Source: Peptococcaceae bacterium CEB3 (GTDB lineage Bacteria; Bacillota; Desulfitobacteriia; Desulfitobacteriales; Desulfitobacteriaceae). Taken from it: a DNA stretch of 64,000 nt. Shown here in pieces: positions 52,491-60,664 of this stretch. The stretch spans positions 46,912 through 110,911 of the forward strand of contig LDXJ01000052.1 in assembly GCA_001029295.1 (NCBI GenBank). Direction: 5' to 3'. Every line of letters begins with the position of its first letter. Within the stretch, counting starts at the first letter, position 1. A program made the translations under genes and the position numbers. Under the pieces are notes generated by a model that had not been told where the DNA came from, made no database searches, and was given only the letters and a program-made list of their open reading frames with translations.

Positions 52491-52907
52491 ATGCAAGATG
52501 TTTTGAGTTCATCAAAGGTCCGCGCCGAATTCGGTCGCTTTATAGACAGCATCGTCCGAGATAAACCTCGGGCCTTTCAAAGGAATAGAGATACAATTTT
52601 TTCCTTTTCCAAAGAACAAATCTTGGATTTGCTTTCGACTTTCCGGCTGACCATGGAATACGAACAAGGCGAGGACGGGATGTTCTACGGCTCCCTCCAG
52701 CAAATTGATGACATTGTTGGCTCGGGGGCCTCCATTAACGATCTGCGTCATAATTTGGCTGTTCAATTAATTGAATACGCGGAAGACTACTATCGCGATT
52801 TTCGCCGCTACTCCAATGCTCCCAACCGCCGATCCCACGCCCCCTTTGTCTGGCTCACATTGCTCCAGAACAATACCGAAAATGTAACCGAATTGATTTA
52901 TGGCTAG
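52491..52907 (+). CDS. Phd/HicB-like antitoxin
   Basis: 138 aa from ATG 52491 (8 bases after AGGGG). A Phd/YefM-like head (MQDVLSSSKVRAEFGRFIDS...ILDLL) is followed by a HicB-like section (YGSLQQIDDIVGSGASINDL, LIEYAEDYYRDF). The stop overlaps the toxin start by 8 bases, as in type II toxin-antitoxin pairs. Confidence 0.65.
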   Translation: MQDVLSSSKVRAEFGRFIDSIVRDKPRAFQRNRDTIFSFSKEQILDLLSTFRLTMEYEQGEDGMFYGSLQQIDDIVGSGASINDLRHNLAVQLIEYAEDYYRDFRRYSNAPNRRSHAPFVWLTLLQNNTENVTELIYG

Positions 52908-53118
52908 TTGGGCCGACTTAGAAAGATTTCTCAAACACGATGGTTGGGTGTTCGTGAGGCATGGACGGGATGATATCTATGAAAGGACTCTGCCAAATGG
53001 AGATATTTTGCGAACCAGAGTCTCAAAAGGATCGGGCGAAATACCAGCGCCTCTATTTAAACGGATATTAAGACAGCAATTAAAAGTGGACAAGAAATAT
53101 TTTAATTCAAAGTTGTGA
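52900..53118 (+). CDS. HicA-like toxin
   Basis: 72 aa. LERFLKHDGWVFVRHGRDDI and RVSKGSGEIPAPLFKRILRQ fit the HicA dsRBD-like mRNA interferase fold. The usual GSHH segment is RHGRDD here, so the catalytic His may be displaced or lost. Its end overlaps surface paralogue 3 tail to tail. Confidence 0.65.
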   Translation: MASWADLERFLKHDGWVFVRHGRDDIYERTLPNGDILRTRVSKGSGEIPAPLFKRILRQQLKVDKKYFNSKL

Positions 53119-54010
53119 ACTTTTCGCTCTTTCTCACCCAAAGCAATCCCAACAAGACCACCAGCAAGACCGCGAGTCCGGCAACAGCCCATAGTTCGTA
53201 CGTCCGGATTTTTTTATGCTGGGCTTCGGCTTTGGCTTCGGCTGCCTTTTGAGCCTTAACCTTAGCGGCATTCGCATTGTACAAGGCGATATCTTGGTTC
53301 AGCTTGGAATCGGGGTTGGTGGCCGGGGACAAATCCCCTTTGGCTGGAGGTTTGGGAAGCGTGACCTTCGCTGGTGTGGAGTCAGTGACCGTCGTTGTTT
53401 TGGCCGGAGTCGTCGTTTGAACTTGGGGTTGAGCTGGTGCCGTTGGAGTTGTCTTGGTTTGAACTTTGACCGGGATCGGAGCCGGAGTCGGGGCCGGAGC
53501 CAGAATCGGAGTCGTATCTATCGGCCCCCCGGCATGTAACTCGGCCATCGTGATTCCATTTGCGGCCAAAAGTTGGGCGATTTTGGGCGTGACGGTGGCA
53601 TACGAAATATAGGTTTTGTTCGGGTCGTATCCCGGAGCACTGTTTCCAATGGGGGTCCAAACGAATTTCCACTGCAACGGAAGCGATTTCCCACCGCCAT
53701 GGTCATAGGCGTATTTGATCCACGCAATGGAGTTTGGCTCGGTCATAGCGGGATCGGTAGATGGGTGCATATATTCGTCGCCAGTGTGGATCGCCTTTTC
53801 CTGCCGCGAAGTCATCAAAAAAGCGAAGTTCGCGTCCGGTGGCACCCACGTCCATCCAGAAATCACCGGGGGCCAGGTTATGCTGTCCCAATTCGCGTCC
53901 GCCCCCCCTTTGTACACGCCGGCCATCGCCTTCGTCGGCACTAACGTCATGGCCATGACCAAGACCAGCGACAACGCCAGCATGGCCTTTTTGATAGTGT
54001 TAGGCTTCAT
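53102..54010 (-). CDS. Surface protein paralogue 3
   Basis: 302 aa. Signal peptide ending TKAMA, WPPVISGWTWVPPDANFAFL, a shorter loop (DEYMHPSTDPAMTEP replaces the longer segment of the others), a Pro/Ala linker and C-terminal helix. Middle part is closest to paralogue 1, start closest to paralogue 2: a mosaic. Confidence 0.7.
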   Translation of the reverse strand: MKPNTIKKAMLALSLVLVMAMTLVPTKAMAGVYKGGADANWDSITWPPVISGWTWVPPDANFAFLMTSRQEKAIHTGDEYMHPSTDPAMTEPNSIAWIKYAYDHGGGKSLPLQWKFVWTPIGNSAPGYDPNKTYISYATVTPKIAQLLAANGITMAELHAGGPIDTTPILAPAPTPAPIPVKVQTKTTPTAPAQPQVQTTTPAKTTTVTDSTPAKVTLPKPPAKGDLSPATNPDSKLNQDIALYNANAAKVKAQKAAEAKAEAQHKKIRTYELWAVAGLAVLLVVLLGLLWVRKSEKFTTLN

Positions 54011-54218
54011 TGTTTTTCCCTCCCTCTTTGTGTGTATTTTTCTCTACCAATTGCCGGAAATCCTCCTTGGGAATCCGTAACAGCCGGTTATCGACTTGAA
54101 AATAGGGAACTTTTCCGTCTTTGCACGCAAGGTACATTTCGCTGTAACAGCAATTCAGGATGCTGGCCGCTTGCCTGATTGTGAGATACACCGGCAATTT
54201 GTCCCAGGAGAATTCACC
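53979..54218. repeat. 240-bp direct repeat, copy 2
   Basis: Second copy of the repeat at 51927-52166. Confidence 0.85.
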
Positions 54219-54260
54219 TCGGGTATACCGGCGTTTCCGTTGATATGATTCATTTTTCAT
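54000..54260 (-). CDS. HTH_17 regulator of surface cassette 3
   Basis: 86 aa, identical to the 51948 copy from about residue 15 onward. AAAGGAG ribosome site. Overlaps the surface gene by 11 bases. Confidence 0.7.
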   Translation of the reverse strand: MKNESYQRKRRYTRGEFSWDKLPVYLTIRQAASILNCCYSEMYLACKDGKVPYFQVDNRLLRIPKEDFRQLVEKNTHKEGGKNNEA

Positions 54261-54333
54261 ATCATTGATCTCCTTTTATATTATTTGATATTCATAGTAT
54301 AACTTAACTTAGAGTTCTTCTTAAATGGCATAA

Positions 54334-54377
54334 AAGTAAGGAATAGACTCCTTATTAAAAGGGGCTATTCCTTACTT
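54334..54377 (-). terminator. Hairpin terminator
   Basis: AAGTAAGGAATAG and CTATTCCTTACTT are perfect 13-bp arms; on the minus strand TTTTATG follows. Ends the 54428-56631 transcript. Confidence 0.7.
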
Positions 54378-54427
54378 GAAATTACTCTTATTTTCTTAGG
54401 ATTGCGGGGTATTTGATAATTAAAAAA

Positions 54428-54988
54428 CTATCTTGTACTGGCGTTCATTTGAAGCTTGTTCCATTCTTTGTTGTTGGGGTCGCCTTTTATTGTTTTGCTT
54501 GGATCAATCTTTAAGAAAGGCTCCGCTTTGTTATCAACTAAAATATTGATTTGCCACCCTGAAAAAGATGGGGTTGTTTTTAAATCGAACATATCAAAAT
54601 CTAAACGGATTAATTTTGTTTCATCGGGTAGCAAGGAAATGAATCCATATCCACCCCTGCCACCCAGTCTGGTTGTATCATTTCCCCGAATTGGATTACC
54701 CGACGGCATTTTTATATAAAAAGCGTCCGGTTCTAAATCAATCTCTTTGTCTGAATGATTCTTGGCTGAGAAAAAAATGTCAAATACACCATTGTAATAA
54801 AAGTATCGAACTTGCGAAATATCAAATGGCAAAGAGAATTCTGTTGTAGTCGCGATGGGTGCCCGATATGGTGTGATTGATACTTTTGTGTTGTTAACCT
54901 GATGATACTGAAATCCTAAAAAGGCAATGACCCCAATCAGAACAATAATAACTATTTGATAAACCTGTTCTTTCGTCTTAAAATTCAT
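54428..54988 (-). CDS. Membrane-anchored protein, unknown function
   Basis: 186 aa. One N-terminal helix (VYQIVIIVLIGVIAFLGF) and an outward beta-rich domain (FDIFFSAKNHSDKEIDLEPD). Follows the multi-helix gene by 20 bases. Function unknown. Confidence 0.5.
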   Translation of the reverse strand: MNFKTKEQVYQIVIIVLIGVIAFLGFQYHQVNNTKVSITPYRAPIATTTEFSLPFDISQVRYFYYNGVFDIFFSAKNHSDKEIDLEPDAFYIKMPSGNPIRGNDTTRLGGRGGYGFISLLPDETKLIRLDFDMFDLKTTPSFSGWQINILVDNKAEPFLKIDPSKTIKGDPNNKEWNKLQMNASTR

Positions 54989-55008
54989 GTCCGCCCGCAC
55001 CTCTCTCT

Positions 55009-56631
55009 TTACCCATTCACCGTTACGTCATTTTTCCCCGCAAAACTCGGAGAAAACCAATAGAACGGTTGTTCCGCATTGTCGATTTTCCACGTACTAG
55101 AAGACTTATCCCATCCTAAAGTATAAATCCACCAATTAGTCTCAGGATGGTCACCGGAAAAATCATGACGAGTATCGTTTTCCGATGTTTGTATTTGTAT
55201 CCCTGTTCTATTCCCATCCTGAATCATTTGTAATGTTTTAGCACATACTGTTAACTTTTGATTTGTAACTGCTCCTTGTGCCCCCCGCTGAAACAAGAAA
55301 TGTGCAATACTTTCTAAAACAGGTTTGTTTGATTCTTGATCGGCAATAAGTTTTAATCCATTATTATAATACGACGATGGATTAATTTCAGAGGATGCAG
55401 CAAATGCAATATCCCCAAATGGCTCTTTCACTAAGGTCGATACGGAATACACTTTGCCTTGTGGGAGCGGTCCCAGCACAACATCACCCTGCCCAACTTT
55501 CTGTCCACTATCCTTTCCATCAATATTGATCTCTGCCCCGGTGACCAGCCCGGAACTACTAATCGTAAGTTTATCCTTACTAAAGGCGAATGTACTCGTA
55601 CCGCTCCCTGGCACGAATTGTTTCGTTTCGACCACATCGCCCCAAGGTGTCTTATCGGTTGCTGTAATATTTAACGGCACTCCGGTTACAAACACGCCTA
55701 AATCTTGGGGGTTACCCGTTGCATTAGTTGTCTGTTTATTTTGGTTCACCGTAAAGAGGGAACCTTTTGGAGCGCTACCCATTAAATGTGCTGTATTAAC
55801 CCGTACTTTATACGATATGTAACCTAAAGTAGATTTTTTATCTAGGGATATATTGGAATCATAAAGCACTGGATTGCCATTTAGGGACTCAAGTATATTT
55901 TGCAATTCGTCTAAATGCTTCTGGTAATAAATGATGTAAGCCTGGGCAGCAACTGAGGTAAGGGGTTGCTGATTTGTGCTGACCATCATAGACCGTAAAG
56001 CATTTGCGTTATTATGTTGCACGGCTGCCATGAAATTTTCAGTCGTTTTTCGCGGGGATTGCGTGCTGTTATAGAGCGGAATTGAGATAAAATAAACCAA
56101 TAATAGCGGTACCAAAATTAAAATAGGTTTTCTTTTAGCTAACTTTCCCCACAATAAACTAGGTTGAATTTCCGTACTGGCGGCTGTTTCATTTGTTAAA
56201 AATCGAAACCTGTTTTTAAGTGTGTATGCCCACCATGTACTGTCCCCCGCTAAACGGTACACTCCGGTTCCCAATAAAACCAGACAACTTACGATTGTCA
56301 AATATAAACCAAATTGCCATGGGAATACTTGCAAAAAAAATTGGCCTAAAGCCTGAGCCTTCATAGCCTGATAAGTGCTGTATAAAAGGTAAAGATCGAT
56401 GCCAGCCACAACGACATCAATTAGAGCCTGAGTGCGGCGTTTAACGGAGGCAGCTATAAAGAAATTTACCAGGCTTAGCCCTGCAAGTATTTTCCCTAAC
56501 GATAATGAAAATCCCGAAATACTTACTGGCGCAATAATTTCAAAAGACAGCCAAGGCAATAAAACCCCCGCAATAATACCCGCATTGCTCCACATCGCCA
56601 ATTTTTCTATTTTCCGACTATAAAAGAGCAT
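55009..56631 (-). CDS. Membrane protein with TcaA-like external domain
   Basis: 540 aa. About five helices in the first 200 residues, then an outward part with SPRKTTENFMAAVQHNNANA and beta-rich modules. The NTF2-like segment recalls TcaA/YvbJ, envelope-stress proteins; the match is weak. Same operon as the 54428 gene. Confidence 0.5.
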   Translation of the reverse strand: MLFYSRKIEKLAMWSNAGIIAGVLLPWLSFEIIAPVSISGFSLSLGKILAGLSLVNFFIAASVKRRTQALIDVVVAGIDLYLLYSTYQAMKAQALGQFFLQVFPWQFGLYLTIVSCLVLLGTGVYRLAGDSTWWAYTLKNRFRFLTNETAASTEIQPSLLWGKLAKRKPILILVPLLLVYFISIPLYNSTQSPRKTTENFMAAVQHNNANALRSMMVSTNQQPLTSVAAQAYIIYYQKHLDELQNILESLNGNPVLYDSNISLDKKSTLGYISYKVRVNTAHLMGSAPKGSLFTVNQNKQTTNATGNPQDLGVFVTGVPLNITATDKTPWGDVVETKQFVPGSGTSTFAFSKDKLTISSSGLVTGAEINIDGKDSGQKVGQGDVVLGPLPQGKVYSVSTLVKEPFGDIAFAASSEINPSSYYNNGLKLIADQESNKPVLESIAHFLFQRGAQGAVTNQKLTVCAKTLQMIQDGNRTGIQIQTSENDTRHDFSGDHPETNWWIYTLGWDKSSSTWKIDNAEQPFYWFSPSFAGKNDVTVNG

Positions 56632-56720
56632 AAAAACATATCCCCTTTCCTCTATATAGTGATTGGGGATATTTTCGACAAAACTTTTTAAATCCTGCGA
56701 TAAATCATGCCTTGTTCTTT

Positions 56721-57815
56721 TTAAAGTGAAAAATACCCCTTAAACATCGGCTCAACAAAATCATATTTGCCGCGCTCGATTTTTTGTATGATGCCTTTAT
56801 CCATAAGCTGATCAAGCGTCCGCTTTATGGTATTAGGATGATTCCCTTTTGAATATAGAGACTCTGCCCTAGCTATCCGCAGCAAAAGCGTTTTAGCAAC
56901 TGGGTCAATACTTTCGATGATTTCATTAAATCCCTGGGACAAAAAAGCAAAAGCACGGTCCCGGCCCAGAAAAACGTGTTCGATATTTAGCGTTTTTCTT
57001 TTATCATCGACAAGGGCCTGATAGGATTCAGAACAAACCAACATCGTATCTTGGGGATGCCCCCCTGTAATATCCAATATCATTCGAATGGCTTCAGGCA
57101 AAATTTCAATATCCTGTTCAGTAAATTTTTTCGTTATATATTGGGCCATTGCTTCTGGTGGGATGGGTGGAACAGGTAATGAAATAGCAAACCGGTAAAA
57201 GGCTTGGTTTTGGTTGGAGAATATGGTTTTCATCATACTCGTTTGCGATCCCATAAATAAATAATTAACATGTGTATGCAACTGAATATGAGCACGGATG
57301 ACCTTTAGGCTGTTCTCCCCAGCAATCCTCTCGATTTCTTGGAACTCATCAAACACTACAATAAGCTTTTTCTTGTCGGCTTGGGCTAGTTTCTCAGTCA
57401 GATTTAGAGCGTAATCAAATAATTCATCATCGGACACAGTTTTATTTGAGCGAGTTAAAGATAATTCTAACCCTTTTAGCTTGAGACTTAGCTTCGATGA
57501 ATGTAAAAAATTCTGTTTGACTTGTTCTAAAGTGTTGGTTATTTTCGTCCGGTTCCCCAGACAAGCGTCCACCAAAACCTTACTGAACATATTTTTCCCA
57601 GACAAGCGGAACATGTCCACAAAAACCGTGTAATACCCCTCATCTTTTAGTTGCCTCAGCAATTCCAAGGCCAACGATGTCTTTCCGATCCGCCGAGGCC
57701 CCGCAAGGACTAAATTTTGTCCCATCAGCAAACGGTTTTTTACAGACATCAAAAAATCTTCGCGATCAATAATCTCCTCTTTAGGAACTGGCATTCCAAA
57801 TGGAAACAGGCTCAT
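56721..57815 (-). CDS. STAND/archaeal-type ATPase with C-terminal winged helix
   Basis: 364 aa. Walker A AGPRRIGKTSL, Walker B LIVVFDEFQEI, sensor FMGSQTS and the C-terminal winged helix (NHPNTIKRTLDQLMDKGIIQ). Typical of ATPase_2 proteins linked to mobile elements and defence. A truncated paralogue is at 61654. A perfect inverted repeat lies right at its start. Confidence 0.78.
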   Translation of the reverse strand: MSLFPFGMPVPKEEIIDREDFLMSVKNRLLMGQNLVLAGPRRIGKTSLALELLRQLKDEGYYTVFVDMFRLSGKNMFSKVLVDACLGNRTKITNTLEQVKQNFLHSSKLSLKLKGLELSLTRSNKTVSDDELFDYALNLTEKLAQADKKKLIVVFDEFQEIERIAGENSLKVIRAHIQLHTHVNYLFMGSQTSMMKTIFSNQNQAFYRFAISLPVPPIPPEAMAQYITKKFTEQDIEILPEAIRMILDITGGHPQDTMLVCSESYQALVDDKRKTLNIEHVFLGRDRAFAFLSQGFNEIIESIDPVAKTLLLRIARAESLYSKGNHPNTIKRTLDQLMDKGIIQKIERGKYDFVEPMFKGYFSL

Positions 57816-57818
57816 AAT

Positions 57819-57861
57819 AATATCACCCCCATGTAATATTATATCACATGGGGGTGATATT
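57819..57861. promoter_or_regulatory. Perfect 16-bp inverted repeat at the ATPase start
   Basis: AATATCACCCCCATGT, 11-base centre, ACATGGGGGTGATATT. The ribosome site GGGGGTGAT of the ATPase gene lies in one arm, so a bound repressor or an RNA hairpin would hide it. Confidence 0.75.
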
Positions 57862-58165
57862 TAATAGTTTTGAATAGCTTTCCCCCACACCCTATGTTCC
57901 TCGGCCACCCATTCGTTTCCGTCGTAAGACTCAATCCGCACCGGAATTCCTCTGGGGACCTCCACAATTTCTAATTCGTTTTCCACACCAAACCCTGACC
58001 GGCCGTTCACTGAGCCCCGTATTACTTAATCCGCAGGATGTGTCCATTAATCGGGCGAAAAAGTAGTCTTTCCCTTGCAGAGGTAGGACTACTTTTTCGT
58101 TTGCGTCATAGTCGCACAATTCTGCTTCCCATATTAAGCTATACGGGCCGACTGTGATATATTTA
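57861..58165 (-). pseudogene. Broken small gene with hairpin
   Basis: Two overlapping frames look coding: CDYDANEKVVLPLQGKDYFF to about 57931, and ELEIVEVPRGIPVRIESYDG ending at 57861. They could be one frameshifted protein. CGAAAAAGTAGTC and GACTACTTTTTCG (58056-58068, 58087-58099) form a perfect 13-bp hairpin that resembles the type I antitoxin terminator at 50779. Confidence 0.35.
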
Positions 58166-58175
58166 CCAAATATGA

Positions 58176-58700
58176 TTAGAGTGCGAACTTTTCTTTATAT
58201 CCCATGTCCTCGGCAAGAATGTTCCATGTAACTTGAAGGTCTCGCTCTCGGCCAATATAATCCGGTAATGAGTCTCGTAACCGAGAAAACAATTCTTTAG
58301 AATCCAGTCTAGGAAGAACGGCACGTACATCGTCCTCGTCATGACCTCTCCACCGAGCCAGTTTACTCAAAACCCAATCATACGGGTCTAGGACACCCAC
58401 TCGCAAATGGGTAAATGAATCAGCCGCCCATTCAACTCTATTTTCCCAACCATCACCCAAAAATGCTACTCCGTGAGCCTGGGCGGAAATCCCCAATTGC
58501 TCCCCTTTTTCCATAATAAGCCGAGCCGCGCGTTGGCCCGAGAAAAATGCAACATCAATATCCATCGTGGTACGGTACTCGATATTATAGAAAAACATAG
58601 CCGCCCCACCAAGAACCACAAGTTCCGCAAAAAGCCCGTCAGGTAGTCCTGTATCCAATTCTTTCAATTGGTCGATCACATCACTTTGTGAGGAGAACAT
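58176..58700 (-). CDS. DUF6036-type nucleotidyltransferase
   Basis: 174 aa from ATG 58700. LVVLGGAAMFFYNIEYRTTM then DIDVAFF shows the nucleotidyltransferase GG and DxD-like residues; LDPYDWVLSKLARW is a typical second helix. Related proteins act as toxins or in abortive infection. Its start overlaps the partner gene's end by 20 bases. Confidence 0.65.
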   Translation of the reverse strand: MFSSQSDVIDQLKELDTGLPDGLFAELVVLGGAAMFFYNIEYRTTMDIDVAFFSGQRAARLIMEKGEQLGISAQAHGVAFLGDGWENRVEWAADSFTHLRVGVLDPYDWVLSKLARWRGHDEDDVRAVLPRLDSKELFSRLRDSLPDYIGRERDLQVTWNILAEDMGYKEKFAL

Positions 58701-59196
58701 TCCCAACCATCCCCCTTAAATCATATTTACCCACACCCCACCGCATTTCCGTTTTGCCTTGGGCAGCATTGCTGATACAGGCGGAAATTAAGGATAACTC
58801 ATGCGCTAAAGTCGTCTGGCTAATAGAGGGAACCCTTGGTGTAACACCCAACCGTTCCAACCGAAATTCCTCCAACCCTAATTCCATAAAATCTAAAAAA
58901 GCGTAGATGGGAACCGGATTGGATAAGGCTCCATCCCCTTTAAACAAGACCCATGCGGCATCCCGCCGCACCCATTCTGGGACAGGTTCAAAGTCCGTTA
59001 GTAACCACCATATGGCTGACCAACGGGCACACCGAGGGTTGGACATCATTAATTTCTTGAGAGACCATTCGCCAGGATTAACATCGGGATTTACTTGTCC
59101 AAGATCTTGGCGAATAATATCCAGAAAAACAACCCGTTCCCATTGGATATTAAATTTGCTTAGGTAATTACGGGGATGACTAGGCTTGGCTAACAC
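58681..59196 (-). CDS. Partner of the nucleotidyltransferase
   Basis: 171 aa, helical, no recognised motif. Begins MLAKPSHPRNYLSKF. Position before and overlap with a DUF6036 gene suggest an antitoxin or antiphage partner. Confidence 0.5.
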   Translation of the reverse strand: MLAKPSHPRNYLSKFNIQWERVVFLDIIRQDLGQVNPDVNPGEWSLKKLMMSNPRCARWSAIWWLLTDFEPVPEWVRRDAAWVLFKGDGALSNPVPIYAFLDFMELGLEEFRLERLGVTPRVPSISQTTLAHELSLISACISNAAQGKTEMRWGVGKYDLRGMVGNVLLTK

Positions 59197-59236
59197 TATA
59201 ACTCACCTCCATATTCTATTAATTCCCCCGACTGAC

Positions 59237-59392
59237 TCATGCGTCCTCCAAAGGCTCCCGTTGCTCCGGAGCCTGCTTTAAAAGATCTTCAAAATCTTTT
59301 GCCATCTGTTTAATAAGGAGTCGTTGTTCCTCAGTAAACTTATTTTTTGCTGCCTCTTTACAATATTCCTTATCGATTTTCCAATACTGCAT
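59237..59392 (-). CDS. Small helical protein related to the head of the DUF3846 protein
   Basis: 51 aa. YWKIDKEYCKEAAKNKFTEE matches the N-terminus of the 525-932 protein (EWSINKEACREALGKFSEKQ). GGAGGCGGG ribosome site. Function unknown. Confidence 0.55.
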   Translation of the reverse strand: MQYWKIDKEYCKEAAKNKFTEEQRLLIKQMAKDFEDLLKQAPEQREPLEDA

Positions 59393-59426
59393 ATTCCCGC
59401 CTCCCCATACTCCGGCAACACAAGGG

Positions 59427-59636
59427 CTACCTCCCTTCCCTCACCCACTCCAACAGCTCGCCGGGCTGGACGTCAAACAGCTCGCACAGGCGCTCGATGG
59501 TGTCGAATCGAATAAGCTTGACATTCTCGTGGTAAAGGTCGGAAACTGTGTTTCTGCTCAGGCCCGTTCTTTCATGAACATCTTGTATCGTCATTTTCTT
59601 AATGCCCATAAATTTGGAAAGGTTTAACCTAATCAC
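59427..59636 (-). CDS. XRE-family repressor 1
   Basis: 69 aa from GTG 59636. MTIQDVHERTGLSRNTVSDL then LCELFDVQPGELLEW is a Cro/CI HTH of the YozG/transcriptional regulator type. A TATAAT promoter with direct repeats CTAGTTGTTAT/CTAGTGTTAT lies upstream near 59720-59755. Confidence 0.8.
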   Translation of the reverse strand: MIRLNLSKFMGIKKMTIQDVHERTGLSRNTVSDLYHENVKLIRFDTIERLCELFDVQPGELLEWVREGR

Positions 59637-59798
59637 TGTCTCACCCCCTACCACTATTATAGACCATTTAACAACTACAATAAACAAATTAATAGCCCCA
59701 CCTGTTGACACCTAAGCCAACTAGTGTTATTATTATAACAACCCTAGTTGTTATATCGCGGCTTGTGCTTCTCCCTTTGATAACCTTTCTTCCTCATC

Positions 59799-59851
59799 CA
59801 TAATATACCACACCCCATTCCAGTAGTCAATACCCTTATCAAATATTATCA
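59799..59851. promoter_or_regulatory. Composite control cassette, copy 1
   Basis: CATAATATACCACACCCCA (59799-59817), 19 bases, TATCAAATATTATCA (59837-59851). The same two blocks at the same spacing recur at 60252-60304. Confidence 0.65.
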
Positions 59852-59882
59852 AAGAAGGGGTATACCCCAATGCCAATCCGGT

Positions 59883-60098
59883 TCACTCATTGTCGCCCTC
59901 CTCCACATACTCAAACAAGTCCCCCGGCTGACAGTGTAAGGCGGCGCAGAGCTTGTCCATGACCTGAAACTCTATCCTTGTGCTCGCGTCGTGGTAAAGG
60001 TTTAAGACCGTGTTCTTGTTAACCCCCGCCATCTCAGCTAATTGGGTTATTTTTAACCGCTTTCTGCCCATAATCTCGCTAAGATTATTCCTGATCAT
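59883..60098 (-). CDS. XRE-family repressor 2
   Basis: 71 aa. LKITQLAEMAGVNKNTVLNL then LCAALHCQPGDLFEY; paralogue of repressor 1. GGGGGG ribosome site. The two may give a lysis/lysogeny-like switch with the divergent genes at 60321. Confidence 0.78.
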   Translation of the reverse strand: MIRNNLSEIMGRKRLKITQLAEMAGVNKNTVLNLYHDASTRIEFQVMDKLCAALHCQPGDLFEYVEEGDNE

Positions 60099-60251
60099 TG
60101 ATACTTCCCCCCCATTACCCCTCTTATAATTTATACCCAAGCAATACAAATTATTAGCCAAACGAGATTTTCCTCTTGACATTATGCTCCGGCGCGTATA
60201 TAATATTATCCAGGACATATCCCTTTGCGGTTAACAAATACTTTCTCTGCT

Positions 60252-60304
60252 CATAATATACCACACCCCACCCCCAGCGTCAAGTATATTATCTGATATT
60301 ATCA
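60252..60304. promoter_or_regulatory. Composite control cassette, copy 2
   Basis: CATAATATACCACACCCCA (60252-60270), 19 bases, TATCTGATATTATCA (60290-60304). Lies just before GGGAGGTG and the ATG at 60321. Confidence 0.65.
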
Positions 60305-60320
60305 ATGACGGGAGGTGATA

Positions 60321-60650
60321 ATGATGTTGACCCAAGTTCACCGGCAACCCTGCCCGATTTACCAGGACCCCCAAGGGACGTTTTGGGTATCCAAACGCGA
60401 TTTAGCCCTGGCGCTCCATTACAAAAGCCCCGCGACACTCGATCACATCCTGAAAACCCATAGCCAAGAGATCCAAGGGAAACGGCTTTCCGGGTATTGC
60501 TCACTGTATACAACACTCGTGATTTGTAAGCATTCAGCCCACAAAGCGCAAGCGACGGCGATTTCCAATGATATTTCGGCCTTCGTCCAAGCGCAAATCC
60601 CACCGGAACCCAAACTGGAGATCGTCGGCTATTTTACCACAAAAAGATAA
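60321..60650 (+). CDS. Bro-N/antirepressor-like protein, short
   Basis: 109 aa. PCPIYQDPQGTFWVSKRDLA then LDHILKTHSQ resembles the N-terminal domain of phage antirepressors. The next protein starts in the same way, so the two share this domain. Confidence 0.5.
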   Translation: MMLTQVHRQPCPIYQDPQGTFWVSKRDLALALHYKSPATLDHILKTHSQEIQGKRLSGYCSLYTTLVICKHSAHKAQATAISNDISAFVQAQIPPEPKLEIVGYFTTKR

Positions 60651-60664
60651 GGGAGGAAAAAGCA

